Source of the DNA: an uncultured Planctomycetaceae bacterium
GTDB taxonomy: Bacteria > Planctomycetota > Planctomycetia > Planctomycetales > Planctomycetaceae
DNA: 32,795 nt
Direction: 5' to 3'
Assembly (NCBI GenBank): GCA_937916515.1
Contig: CALFSX010000138.1
Location: forward strand, 1 to 32,795
The notes under the pieces are model-generated. The model saw only the letters and a program-made list of their open reading frames with translations. It searched no databases and had not been told where the DNA came from. The position numbers and the translations under genes are program-made. Shown here one piece after another: positions 15,023 to 23,217 of the stretch (positions are counted from its first letter, which is position 1; each line of letters begins with the position of its first letter).

Positions 15023-16195
15023 ATGATGAATACCCCCGCCGCACCAACCAATCGTATTCAGCAGATGACTGAAGGTCTGCCGGAATCTCCGTCTAAAGAT
15101 GACGTCCTGAAAGCACTACACGCGACGCTTCTGGCAGAAAAAGACTATCACCGTCTGTTCGACGCCAAGCTGATTGCCGTACGAGTCGCTATGGAACTTC
15201 CGGTCACGCAACCAACGTCGCTGGAAAATGTCCCCGCAGGCAAGGAAGCTGCTTTTCGAGAAGCCTATATCAACGCGGCCAGAGAAGTTGGTCAGCTGTT
15301 TCTGGACGACGGAAAGCTCTCTGACGCGTGGGCGTATTTTCGAACAATCGGCGAACCGGAACCTGTGCGCAAAGCGATCGAAAGCGTTCGTATCCCGCGA
15401 GAACCGGACGAAGCCTTCGACGAAGTCATGAACCTGGCGTTGTACGAGGGAGCTCACATTACCAAGGGGCTGGAATTTTTGCTGAAGACGCACGGCACCT
15501 GCAACACGGTCACCGCGCTTAGCCAGTTGCAGCAACAGATGAGCCCCGCAGAACGTCGAACGTCTGCCGCCATGATGGTGCGAACAATCTACGACGATCT
15601 GCAGATGTCTGTGCGGCGCGAAGTCGAAACCAGAATGCCCGTGTTGGCACCCAACGCCAGCGTGGCCGAACTGATTAAAGGTCGCGATTGGCTGTTCGCC
15701 GAAGGCAACTATCACATTGACGTGTCGCACCTGCATTCAACCGTTGGTTTTGCCCGAGCACTCAATGCCGACGATCCCGAACTTCCGCTGGCCATCGAAC
15801 TTTGCGATTACGGGCAAATGCTTTCGGCTCAATTGCAGTATCCCGCTGACGTGCCGTTCGACGAATATTATGTCGCTAACCGTCATTTTCTGAAAACGCT
15901 GTCCGGGCAGGATGTTGACACAGGCATTAACTACTTCATCAAGCGTTTGCAGGATGAACCCGATGCACCGGATCGACAGTTGATCGCTTTTGTGGTGTTG
16001 GACCTTGCTCAGCGTATCGGCCGCACCAAAGACGTGCTGCAGAAAACGGCAGAACACGTCAGCCGCATGGAAGACCCCAACGGCTTCTCGTTTTCAACGC
16101 TTTGCGTAGACCTGAAACTGACCGAAGAACTGGAAGCCGCGGCTCGCCAAAACGATGACGTGCTGGCCTTCGCCATCGCCAGGCTGGCTGTTTGA
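15023..16195 (+). CDS. Helical (TPR-like) protein of unknown function
   Basis: A 390-aa soluble protein with no signal peptide or membrane span. It is rich in predicted helix with Ala/Leu/Glu patterns, and segments such as YINAAREVGQLFLDDGKLSDAWAYFRTIG (about residues 75-103) have the spacing of tetratricopeptide-like helical hairpins. Conserved-looking acidic and His residues (HITKG, HIDVSHLHS) could bind a ligand or metal, but no catalytic motif is recognisable. The start is the ATG pair at 15023/15026. It lies between the PQQ-propeller gene (94 bp upstream) and yjbQ (67 bp downstream), all on the same strand, so a shared transcript is plausible. The function is unknown. Confidence 0.85.
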   Translation: MMNTPAAPTNRIQQMTEGLPESPSKDDVLKALHATLLAEKDYHRLFDAKLIAVRVAMELPVTQPTSLENVPAGKEAAFREAYINAAREVGQLFLDDGKLSDAWAYFRTIGEPEPVRKAIESVRIPREPDEAFDEVMNLALYEGAHITKGLEFLLKTHGTCNTVTALSQLQQQMSPAERRTSAAMMVRTIYDDLQMSVRREVETRMPVLAPNASVAELIKGRDWLFAEGNYHIDVSHLHSTVGFARALNADDPELPLAIELCDYGQMLSAQLQYPADVPFDEYYVANRHFLKTLSGQDVDTGINYFIKRLQDEPDAPDRQLIAFVVLDLAQRIGRTKDVLQKTAEHVSRMEDPNGFSFSTLCVDLKLTEELEAAARQNDDVLAFAIARLAV

Positions 16196-16262
16196 AAAGC
16201 GGCGCGTGTCATCTTGCTGGTGGTGCTGCTGCCCGTTTGCTTTCCATAAGTGATTTGATTTC

Positions 16263-16685
16263 ATGACTCGCTGGGTACAGAAAGAAGTGACTCTTCGGCA
16301 ATACGCCCGCGGCTGCCATTTGGTAACGCGTGAAGTTGTCGCTCAAGTGCCTGAAATCGGTGAGTTTCAGGTCGGGCTGATGAACGTGTTCATCATGCAC
16401 ACGTCGGCATCGTTGACGCTTAACGAAAATGCGGACCCAGACGTGCTGGTCGACATGAACATGGCCATGAACCGACTTGTTCCGGAATCGTGGCCATACG
16501 TGCATACCTGCGAAGGTCCGGACGATATGCCCGCTCATATCAAAGCGTCGCTCACGGATTCATCGCTGACCATTCCAATTGGCAACGGAAAACTGCTCAC
16601 AGGTACCTGGCAGGGGATCTACCTTTGCGAACACAGAAACCATGGCGGTCGTCGCCGACTGATTGTTACGATTCAAGGCGAATGA
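16263..16685 (+). CDS. yjbQ: YjbQ family protein (UPF0047, secondary thiamine-phosphate synthase family)
   Basis: A 140-aa protein of normal length for the family. Diagnostic features are [17 protein letters not shown] (about residues 45-61), [17 protein letters not shown] (about 81-97) and the end [19 protein letters not shown]. The conserved histidines and acidic residues form the metal or substrate pocket in known structures. Family members show weak thiamine-phosphate synthase activity in E. coli, but the physiological reaction is not established. The start is ATG 16263. The stop at 16683-16685 is followed almost at once by dispersed repeat copy D and then tdk. Confidence 0.95.
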   Translation: MTRWVQKEVTLRQYARGCHLVTREVVAQVPEIGEFQVGLMNVFIMHTSASLTLNENADPDVLVDMNMAMNRLVPESWPYVHTCEGPDDMPAHIKASLTDSSLTIPIGNGKLLTGTWQGIYLCEHRNHGGRRRLIVTIQGE

Positions 16686-16687
16686 CG

Positions 16688-16792
16688 GCCCGCATTTCTT
16701 GGCAGCGACAACGGAGCGGCTCGGCGATTAAGATGTTCCACCTTAATCCACGTTCCACGCCACCGGGGCAGGGGCGAAGCCCTTGGTCAGAC
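16688..16792. repeat. Dispersed 'GCGAAGC' repeat, copy D
   Basis: It begins directly after the yjbQ stop, contains AGCGACAACGGAGCGGCTCG and CACGCCACCGGGGCAG, and ends with AGGGGCGAAGCCCTTGGTCA. Its hairpin end lies about 25 bp before the tdk ATG. It is shorter than copies A and B because the AGAGTCTTACTC part is missing. Confidence 0.75.
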
Positions 16793-16810
16793 ATCAACCA
16801 ACGAAAACTT

Positions 16811-17419
16811 ATGGCGAAACTGTACTTCTATTATTCTGCGATGAATGCCGGTAAGTCCACCAACTTGCTGCAGGCCGCGTACAACTACAAAGAACGAGGC
16901 CTCAAGCCGTTGCTGCTGACACCTCAACTGGACACTCGCAGCGGCGTGGGCAAAATCGGTTCACGCATTGGCCTTGCGGCAGACGCGATCGCGTTTTCGC
17001 AAACCGAATCGTTGTACGAAATCTGTCGTAAAGAACACGCTGGCAACGAAGTTTCCTGCGTGTTTGTGGACGAAGCTCAGTTTCTAACGCGGCAACAGGT
17101 TTACGAACTGGGTGATGTTGCCGATCGTTTGGGAATACCCGTTCTGACGTATGGTTTAAGGACAGACTTTCAAGGCAACCTGTTTGAAGGCAGTTTGCAT
17201 CTTCTGGCGTGGGCCGACGTATTGACGGAAATCAAAACTATCTGCCATTGCGGCCGCAAAGCATCGATGGTGTTAAGAATCGATTCGTTGGGCCGCCCGA
17301 TCCGCAGTGGCGAACAAATCAAAGTTGGCGGCAACGAAAGCTATGTTTCCGTGTGTCGCTTACACTTCAAATCGGGCCTTTCCGAAAAGGACCAACCTGA
17401 ATTGCCGTTTGCAGATTAG
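16811..17419 (+). CDS. tdk: Thymidine kinase, type II
   Basis: A 202-aa enzyme of the salvage pathway that phosphorylates thymidine with ATP to dTMP. The P-loop is MNAGKST (residues 11-17), the Walker B/catalytic region FVDEAQF with E88, and the lasso and zinc region carries C145, C147, C182 and H185 ([16 protein letters not shown]). The whole sequence is very close in pattern to E. coli Tdk (shared strings [40 protein letters not shown]), which is unexpected in a planctomycete-like window. ATG 16811 ([10 protein letters not shown]) is the family start; the open frame continues upstream through the repeat to about 16490, which I reject as coding. It follows yjbQ with copy D of the dispersed repeat between them. 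Confidence 0.97.
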   Translation: MAKLYFYYSAMNAGKSTNLLQAAYNYKERGLKPLLLTPQLDTRSGVGKIGSRIGLAADAIAFSQTESLYEICRKEHAGNEVSCVFVDEAQFLTRQQVYELGDVADRLGIPVLTYGLRTDFQGNLFEGSLHLLAWADVLTEIKTICHCGRKASMVLRIDSLGRPIRSGEQIKVGGNESYVSVCRLHFKSGLSEKDQPELPFAD

Positions 17420-17598
17420 CCGATTTTTTCGACTGCTTAGCTTCCTCGCGACCTCGAACGTTAGTCCCATGGGCCCCGCAGCTTCACATCCAGCAGCTGC
17501 TTCGATTGTGATCAGTCGTTCGCTTGTCGATAGACGTCCATCCTGACAAAATTACGGCCCACCGCTGTTTCTTTTTATCACGTCAGGTCCCCGTTTTC

Positions 17599-18822
17599 AT
17601 GTCGGACGCCGCTACAGACACACTTGCCGATCAATCGTTTCAGGCAGGCCTGCAAATCGCTGCTCGCATTCGATCGCACGTGCTGGAACCTCTGAAGTCA
17701 GACTTCGTGGGTAAAGATGAAGTGATCGACCTGCTGGGAGTCTGCCTGGTTTCTGGTGAAAATCTGTTTCTTCTGGGGCCACCCGGCACTGCCAAAAGTG
17801 CGATCGTCCGAGGTCTCGCGGCTCGCCTGGATGGGCGTTATTTCGACTATTTGTTGACTCGGTTTACGGAGCCCAGCGAACTGTTCGGACCATTCGATAT
17901 CCGAAAACTTCGCGACGGCGAACTGCTCACAAACACAGAAGGCATGCTGCCCGAAGGCGAAATCGTTTTTCTGGATGAACTACTGAACGCCAACAGTGCG
18001 ATTCTGAACAGCTTGCTGATGGCATTGAACGAAAAGGTTTTTCGGCGAGGACGAGAGACTCGCAATTTAGGCTTTGTGCTGACCGTGGGAGCCAGCAACA
18101 GACTTCCGGAAGACGAAGCACTGACGGCTTTGTTTGACCGCTTTCTGCTGCGAGTGCAATCCAACAACGTACCGGACGAACAGCTTGCCAACGTGCTGCA
18201 AGCCGGATGGCACCTACAGGCGAAAGGACAATCGGGCGAAGTTCCTGATCGAGTAATCTCGGTTGATGAAGTGCGGCAACTGCAAAGCTGCATTGCGAAA
18301 GTCGACGTCAGTGGTACTCGAAATGACTATGTGAACCTGATTCACAGGTTAAGACATGCCGGTATCGACGTGTCCGATCGGCGAGCCGTACGAGTCCAGC
18401 GCCTGGCGGCTGCCAGCGCTTTAATGTGTGGGCGTAGTTACACCGACGTTTCTGATTTGTGGGTGTTGCGATACATTTGGGACACTTTGGAGCAGGTGGA
18501 AGTGCTGGCCAATATTGTTGACGAAGTCGTCAGCCGAACGTCCGATTCTTCAGAGGATTCGCCAACGATCGCAATTCACCCCAGAGCAGCCGGAGCTGAC
18601 GCTCCCAACGCGGAAGACCTGTCTCGAGATCTTAGCCAACTGGAAAGCCAGATCGCATCAGCAGCGAATGATAAAGCGAAACGCTCGTGGATCGCCGATC
18701 GCCTCAGCATTCTGGCGTCACGCTGCGAATGGGTGGCCAACGAAGAATCTCGGACGTTTCTGCGAGACCGAATTCAGCAGCTGATGACTCAGCTTAACAA
18801 CACCGGCGAAGCAGTTTCATGA
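17599..18822 (+). CDS. MoxR/RavA-type AAA+ ATPase
   Basis: A 407-aa ATPase. It has Walker A GPPGTAKS (residues 60-67), Walker B IVFLDE (122-127), sensor 1 GASN (164-167) and an arginine-finger segment ALFDRFLLR (about 177-185). LLTRFTEPSELFGP (85-98) is typical of the RavA/MoxR branch. Residues 230-325 form the alpha-helical lid; about 330-407 is an acidic, helical tail that may bind a partner. MoxR ATPases work as chaperones that remodel or insert metals into partner complexes, usually with a vWA-domain protein. ATG 17599 (MSDAATDTL) is preferred to an upstream in-frame start at 17524. Its stop overlaps the start of the next gene (ATGA), so the two are translationally coupled and probably act together. 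Confidence 0.93.
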   Translation: MSDAATDTLADQSFQAGLQIAARIRSHVLEPLKSDFVGKDEVIDLLGVCLVSGENLFLLGPPGTAKSAIVRGLAARLDGRYFDYLLTRFTEPSELFGPFDIRKLRDGELLTNTEGMLPEGEIVFLDELLNANSAILNSLLMALNEKVFRRGRETRNLGFVLTVGASNRLPEDEALTALFDRFLLRVQSNNVPDEQLANVLQAGWHLQAKGQSGEVPDRVISVDEVRQLQSCIAKVDVSGTRNDYVNLIHRLRHAGIDVSDRRAVRVQRLAAASALMCGRSYTDVSDLWVLRYIWDTLEQVEVLANIVDEVVSRTSDSSEDSPTIAIHPRAAGADAPNAEDLSRDLSQLESQIASAANDKAKRSWIADRLSILASRCEWVANEESRTFLRDRIQQLMTQLNNTGEAVS

Positions 18823-19589
18823 CCAGCCCCTGGGCGTTGAAAATCGCCAACAGCCACGTTCAACGAGCAACCAAAGTTCGCACGTTGGCAGGCATAATGG
18901 CAGCATATGACGGCGAGCATCTTTGGCTGAAAGGTGAAAGTCGCGATGCCGCAACGTCCGTACTGCTGGCATCCATAGCGGATGGCCCGGTGTTCGATGT
19001 TCTGGCTCCGAACTTGTTGGTTCCATCCGGCGACGCTGTCCCGACGGAAACGCTGCCCGATCTAAGCTGGCAGCCTTTACGCGATCTGGTGCAACTTTCG
19101 CTACCAAACGCCGCTGTTCCGTTCGGCAGAATCCGCAAGGCACGTTTGCAGCTGGTGCGATCAGAGACAGTGCGGCCCGCTGAAGTGTTGATTTGTGAAC
19201 GATCATCATTTGTTTCGTGGGCCGGTACCGCCGCTGAAATTAGATTGCACGCCTGTCGGTTCGCCGTTCAAAGATCTGGCAGGCCCGATGAAACCACTAT
19301 GGTTGTGGTAAAAGGCAATCCGCTTCCCGCCATTGCCGGTCGCCTGTTTTGGCTATCGGGTAACGTAGCGATCCCGTTGGGATTTGAATGGAGCCCCGCC
19401 GTTGATGAAGCTACCGTCCGTGATGTGCTGCTGCGAAGCCGCGAAGACGCAAAGCGATCAACTTTGGTTATCTGGCAAGCACCTTCGAAAGATCACCCAA
19501 CCGGTTGTCTGGATTTCGTCGCCGAAACTGACTTCGTCTTAGCTTCCAGAACCAACGTACGGGCCTCCAGCGGCGGCAAGCAGTTCTAG
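18819..19589 (+). CDS. bpX2-like partner of the MoxR ATPase
   Basis: A 256-aa soluble protein overlapping the MoxR gene by 4 bp. From memory the pattern fits the bpX2-type domain of the MoxR-vWA-beta-propeller ternary systems: an N-terminal LAGIMAAYDGEHLWLKGE, a central LSWQPLRDLVQLSLPNAAVP (about residues 85-104), KARLQLVRSE...PAEVLI, a W/R-rich segment SWAGTAAEIRLHACRFAV (about 138-155), and GNPLPAIAGRLFW...VAIPLGFEWSPAVDEATV. Its biochemical role is unknown; in described systems it is encoded with MoxR, a vWA protein and a beta-propeller protein. Neither of the latter is adjacent here: the next gene is queD on the other strand. Confidence in coding is high, in the family name moderate. Confidence 0.75.
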   Translation: MTSPWALKIANSHVQRATKVRTLAGIMAAYDGEHLWLKGESRDAATSVLLASIADGPVFDVLAPNLLVPSGDAVPTETLPDLSWQPLRDLVQLSLPNAAVPFGRIRKARLQLVRSETVRPAEVLICERSSFVSWAGTAAEIRLHACRFAVQRSGRPDETTMVVVKGNPLPAIAGRLFWLSGNVAIPLGFEWSPAVDEATVRDVLLRSREDAKRSTLVIWQAPSKDHPTGCLDFVAETDFVLASRTNVRASSGGKQF

Positions 19590-19680
19590 TTCTGATGCGG
19601 TGCCTCCAACACGCCAGCCCGGCCCAGTCCGCGCCGCCCCGGAGGCAAGCTCAGGCGGCGGTTTCAGCGGACGGAGGCGG

Positions 19681-20157
19681 CTATGGCTGTTCGACGTTTT
19701 GATTGGCTGAATGCTTTGAAAAATAGCGGTTATCTTTGACCCAATCGTTGTGTGTATAGATCAACGTCGACGAATCTGTTTCCTGAATTTCAATGCGATC
19801 CAGCGTGAAGCCCATTTCCACAATTTCGCTGAACATCACCCACGCCAGGTTTTCGACGCTGGTCGGTCCGTCCAGGACTTTCATGCGAAAGCGTTCGCCT
19901 GTGCGAGCTGTATGATCCAGAAGTGTCTGGTACAACGGATCGTGGCCGTTAATGAGTAAACCGTGGTCGAAGTTTTCTTTCAGGTACGGTTCAATCTTGG
20001 CGTCGAAGTCGCCGAACAGCGTGCTGATGTCGCCTTCTCGTTCCACCTCAAAATGAATACGCAGACCGTACCGATGCCCGTGAAGATTGCTGCACTTGTC
20101 GTGCAGTGTTTCGTTGCGATGGGCGGCGTAAAATTTATATTGTTTCTGGATAATCAT
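19681..20157 (-). CDS. queD: 6-pyruvoyl-tetrahydropterin synthase / 6-carboxytetrahydropterin synthase family
   Basis: A 158-aa enzyme of the PTPS/QueD fold. The zinc ligands are H13 (FYAAH), H26 and H28 (LHGH); the catalytic cysteine is C22 (KCSNLHGH), D64-H65 are the charge relay (FDHGLL), and E126 (IQETDSS) anchors the pterin substrate. The single Cys in the CxxxHGH arrangement fits 6-carboxytetrahydropterin synthase, the second step of queuosine synthesis from 7,8-dihydroneopterin triphosphate; a true PTPS or a tetrahydromethanopterin-type pterin role cannot be excluded, and no queC, queE or folE is nearby. The start is ATG 20155-20157 (MIIQKQYKFYAAH). It is divergent from glgA and converges with the bpX2-like gene. 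Confidence 0.9.
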   Translation of the reverse strand: MIIQKQYKFYAAHRNETLHDKCSNLHGHRYGLRIHFEVEREGDISTLFGDFDAKIEPYLKENFDHGLLINGHDPLYQTLLDHTARTGERFRMKVLDGPTSVENLAWVMFSEIVEMGFTLDRIEIQETDSSTLIYTHNDWVKDNRYFSKHSANQNVEQP

Positions 20158-20485
20158 GGGGTTGATGCTTCAGTTTTAATAAGCGTTTCAGAACACTGAA
20201 ACTTTCAAAAACACACAAATGCCACGTGCCGTGTCATCTGTTTCTGTCTATTGTTTATACCTGTGGCATTGATGGCTGAATAACACTCAATTATACCAAA
20301 GACTCGAAAATGTAGTGGTCACGATATTCGACACAATCGTTACCTAAGAAAAATCTTCTGCATATTGCCGATTGTGCCACTGCAGCCGCTGAAGTAACGC
20401 AGCGATCCTGCCGTTGGAACGATTATCTCTTTATCAGGCAGAATCTGCCACATACTCAGACTTCTACTAGACGATTTCCCACACA
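20158..20485. other. Divergent gap between queD and glgA
   Basis: A 328-bp AT-richer stretch that must hold the promoters of both genes. It contains no ORF of note and no repeat seen elsewhere in the window. I cannot pick out a convincing -35/-10 pair or operator by eye. Confidence 0.5.
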
Positions 20486-22009
20486 ATGTTGTGCTCAGAC
20501 AAACTCAGAATCGTCCTTGCCGCTTCAGAGGCCGTCCCGTTTTCCAAGACAGGCGGGCTGGCGGATGTCTCCACGGCGCTGGCGAAAGCGCTGGACGCCA
20601 TGGGGCACGATGTCACGTTGATCGTTCCGGATTACCGAGTTCTTCGGTTGGCACGTCAGGAATATCTGCCGGTCGTATCCGACACCGGGTTGCGATTTGG
20701 CATTTCCATTGGTGGAAAATACGTCACGGCCGGAGTTAACTGGACGGCGTTGCCAAACACGGGCGTGAAGGTTCTGTTGATCTGCCAAACGGATTATTTC
20801 GACCGGCCTCAGTTGTATATGGAGGCAGGTGAAGGCTATCTCGACAACTGCGAACGCTATTGTTTTTTCAGCCGCGCTGTGCTGACCATCTGTCAGCAAA
20901 TGGTGCTGCGGCCCGACATCGTTCACTGCAACGATTGGCAAACCGGATTAATTCCCGCGTTACTGCACAGCGTCTACGCCGGGCGACCTGGCTTCGAAAA
21001 TGCGGCGTCGGTAATGACGTTGCACAACATGGCCTATCAGGGACGCTTCTGGCATCTTGACATGCCGCTGACCGGGTTGGATTGGAAGTACTTCAATCTG
21101 AATCACATGGAAATGTACGGCGACGTGAACCTGTTGAAAACGGGAATTGCGTTCTCCGATCAAATCACCACGGTGAGCCCCACCTATGCCAACGAAATTT
21201 GCACACGTGAAGGCGGCGAAGGACTGGACGGACTGCTTGGCTATCGACGCGGCGATCTTACGGGAATTCTAAACGGCATTGACGACGATATCTGGGATCC
21301 AAACTCAGATCCTCTTATTCCGGCTCACTATTCGGTTACCAATATAGACGCCGGAAAGCCGGCCTGTAAAGCTCGCTTGCAGGAACGCCTGGGACTGCCC
21401 AGCCGCAACGACATACCGGTGTTTGGCATGGTGTCTCGCATGTCAGACCAGAAAGGTTTCGACCTGCTGGCATCATGTGCGTCGCGACTTTTGGCGCACG
21501 ACATTCAGATGGTGTTCTTAGGCACGGGAGAACCTCGCTACGAAAGTTATCTCAAACACCTTGCGGCTCACCACCCTGCAAAGGTGGCCATTTACGTTGG
21601 GTTTGATGAATCACTGGCTCACCAGATTGAAGCGGGCTCAGACGCATTTTTGATGCCCAGCCGCTTTGAACCATGTGGCCTGAATCAGATGTACAGCCTG
21701 CGTTACGGCACGCTGCCGATTGTCCGCAAGGTAGGTGGTCTGGCCGATTCTGTGGTTGATACAAATGCCGTGACACTGGCCACGAACACGGCCACGGGCT
21801 TTGTGTTTGACAGCTATGATTCCAACGCGTTAGCGGAAACGGTGGAGCGAGCGATCGACCTTTACAGTGAGCCCGACCAATGGCGACGAGTGATGACGAA
21901 CGGCATGTCGATCGACTGGTCGTGGCAGAATAGCGCGAAAAACTATATCGACGTGTATCGCAAAGCTCTGGAACGCCGCTTCGACAGAACCAGCGACGGT
22001 CGCGAATAG
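20486..22009 (+). CDS. glgA: Glycogen synthase (ADP-glucose type, GT5)
   Basis: A 507-aa GT-B glycosyltransferase that extends alpha-1,4-glucan chains from ADP-glucose. The N-terminal ADP-glucose motif KTGGLADV is at residues 21-28 (K21 binds the phosphate), followed by VTLIVPDYR. HCNDWQTGLIP (about 152-162) and LHNMAYQGRFW (about 182-192) are GT5 hallmarks; GILNGIDDDIWDP marks the domain junction, and the C-terminal SRFEPCGLNQMYSLRYGTLP with VRKVGGLADSV holds the catalytic Glu/Cys and phosphate-binding loop. The length is typical. ATG 20486 (MLCSDKLRIVLAASE) gives the usual short N-terminus. It is a single gene with no other glg gene in the window; a weak terminator follows. Confidence 0.96.
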   Translation: MLCSDKLRIVLAASEAVPFSKTGGLADVSTALAKALDAMGHDVTLIVPDYRVLRLARQEYLPVVSDTGLRFGISIGGKYVTAGVNWTALPNTGVKVLLICQTDYFDRPQLYMEAGEGYLDNCERYCFFSRAVLTICQQMVLRPDIVHCNDWQTGLIPALLHSVYAGRPGFENAASVMTLHNMAYQGRFWHLDMPLTGLDWKYFNLNHMEMYGDVNLLKTGIAFSDQITTVSPTYANEICTREGGEGLDGLLGYRRGDLTGILNGIDDDIWDPNSDPLIPAHYSVTNIDAGKPACKARLQERLGLPSRNDIPVFGMVSRMSDQKGFDLLASCASRLLAHDIQMVFLGTGEPRYESYLKHLAAHHPAKVAIYVGFDESLAHQIEAGSDAFLMPSRFEPCGLNQMYSLRYGTLPIVRKVGGLADSVVDTNAVTLATNTATGFVFDSYDSNALAETVERAIDLYSEPDQWRRVMTNGMSIDWSWQNSAKNYIDVYRKALERRFDRTSDGRE

Positions 22010-22020
22010 ACGCGTCATCC

Positions 22021-22049
22021 GCGGATTGAAAGTGGCAGAGTCCGCTTTT
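22021..22049 (+). terminator. Weak candidate terminator after glgA
   Basis: GCGGATT (22021-22027) pairs with AGTCCGC (22039-22045), one wobble, 11-nt loop, followed by TTTT. It starts 11 bp after the glgA stop. Confidence 0.4.
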
Positions 22050-22108
22050 CCGACGCTGGATATTCAGAGCAACGGTTGGTCATTTTAACAAGCTGAATGT
22101 GTTGCATT

Positions 22109-22133
22109 TCATCACGGCGGAGCATGACGGCTA
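22109..22133. repeat. Solo arm of the TAGCCATCACGCTCCG-type repeat
   Basis: TCATCACGGCGGAGCATGAC plus GGCTA matches the right arm of the element at 12520-12692 with a few changes, and similarity seems to run on into CTACT..GATGCT (to about 22152). No partner arm is visible nearby. It lies between the convergent glgA and sprT-like genes. Confidence 0.6.
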
Positions 22134-22161
22134 CTATTCTTTGCTGATGCTCTGCAGCGAT

Positions 22162-22929
22162 TCAGCCGACTCGTTCCAGGGCGCTTAGCGGCATGTAGAA
22201 CTTCAAATAGTGGATGCCGTCGGAATAACGCATGCCTTTGGGGTGAGCCACCAGGACTGTCGCTCGCTTGGTGACCCTGTTGACGATGCCTTCAAACCGC
22301 TGGCCTTCAAAGTGAAAGCGAACTCGCGATCCCGTGCGAATGCCGTACTTCTGATCTGCCAGAACGCTGGGAGTCATCAGTTCGTGGCGATGATCTGTAT
22401 GGCCAAACAGTCGAGACGCGATATTCTGAAAGCGGTGCAGCGAGCAGCTGGAATCCAGCCACACCAGCATTTCAATCAGGTGCACAATTTCGTGTTCCAT
22501 AATTCGCATCAGACCATCCAGACGCGAATCGCATTCCAGCCCGGTCACAACGACGTTTTCTTCCGGGGCGTTAAACGACTGAAACATCAACGGCGTGGAA
22601 ATTGCAATTTCGTATTTCGGCAACACGTTGGGTTGCGGGTAAATCCAGCGAGTCGTTTTGCCTCCGGCACTTGTCATGCGTTTTGACAGTCGGAACGAAA
22701 TCTGTTTCGGGTTCAGACTGCGATGCAGCAGCCCTTTGAAAAAGGTTTCGTCGTACAGTTCGTACAGCAGTTGCAGATCGTCCGGATGGAAGCGAGAAAA
22801 ATTCGGTTCGTTCAAATACGGAGACGTCGCAAAGACATGTTCGGCAATCATTGATACGCGACGCTGCCGTTCACCCGGGCTAACGCGATCTTCTCTCACA
22901 AGTGCTTCTAATTGCTTGAGTCCTGTCAT
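22162..22929 (-). CDS. SprT-like zinc metalloprotein with C-terminal SH3-like domain
   Basis: A 255-aa protein. LYELYDETFFKGLL (about residues 55-68) and FRLSKRMTSAGGKTTRW (79-95) are the standard SprT opening, and HEIVH (146-150) is the zinc-binding HExxH, with H177 in FGHTDH as a likely third ligand. SprT/Spartan relatives are zinc proteases, some of which degrade DNA-protein crosslinks; bacterial members are mostly uncharacterised. Residues about 196-254 (RVRFHFEGQRFEGIVNRVTKRATVLV) look like an SH3/Tudor-type beta barrel not present in E. coli SprT, possibly for nucleic-acid or protein binding. The start is ATG 22927-22929. It is divergent from the sulfatase gene across 288 bp. Confidence 0.85.
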   Translation of the reverse strand: MTGLKQLEALVREDRVSPGERQRRVSMIAEHVFATSPYLNEPNFSRFHPDDLQLLYELYDETFFKGLLHRSLNPKQISFRLSKRMTSAGGKTTRWIYPQPNVLPKYEIAISTPLMFQSFNAPEENVVVTGLECDSRLDGLMRIMEHEIVHLIEMLVWLDSSCSLHRFQNIASRLFGHTDHRHELMTPSVLADQKYGIRTGSRVRFHFEGQRFEGIVNRVTKRATVLVAHPKGMRYSDGIHYLKFYMPLSALERVG

Positions 22930-23217
22930 GTGAAAAATATAGCAAAACGAATTCCAACTCTGGAATAGCCAGCCAGGCCTTCCTTAGAAAGAAATGCGGT
23001 GAAGTTATCTGCCTGAATCGCGTGTGCTGCCGCCATTGCATCGAAGCATTCAGCCAACAGGCTATTCCAGACAGGGTTCGCGCTGTTCCGGCACGCGTCG
23101 CACGCTCGATGCGGCCCACATCACGCTTTGCGATTCGGCAACGGGTTGCGAAATACTGCCAGGACGCGTAATTTAGCGTTCTGGCATTTACCGTCCCAAA
23201 CTTCAATTCAGGGTTAA

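Noticed and set aside
16490-16810. Upstream extension of the thymidine kinase frame
   Set aside because: It overlaps yjbQ and the dispersed repeat; the family start is at 16811.
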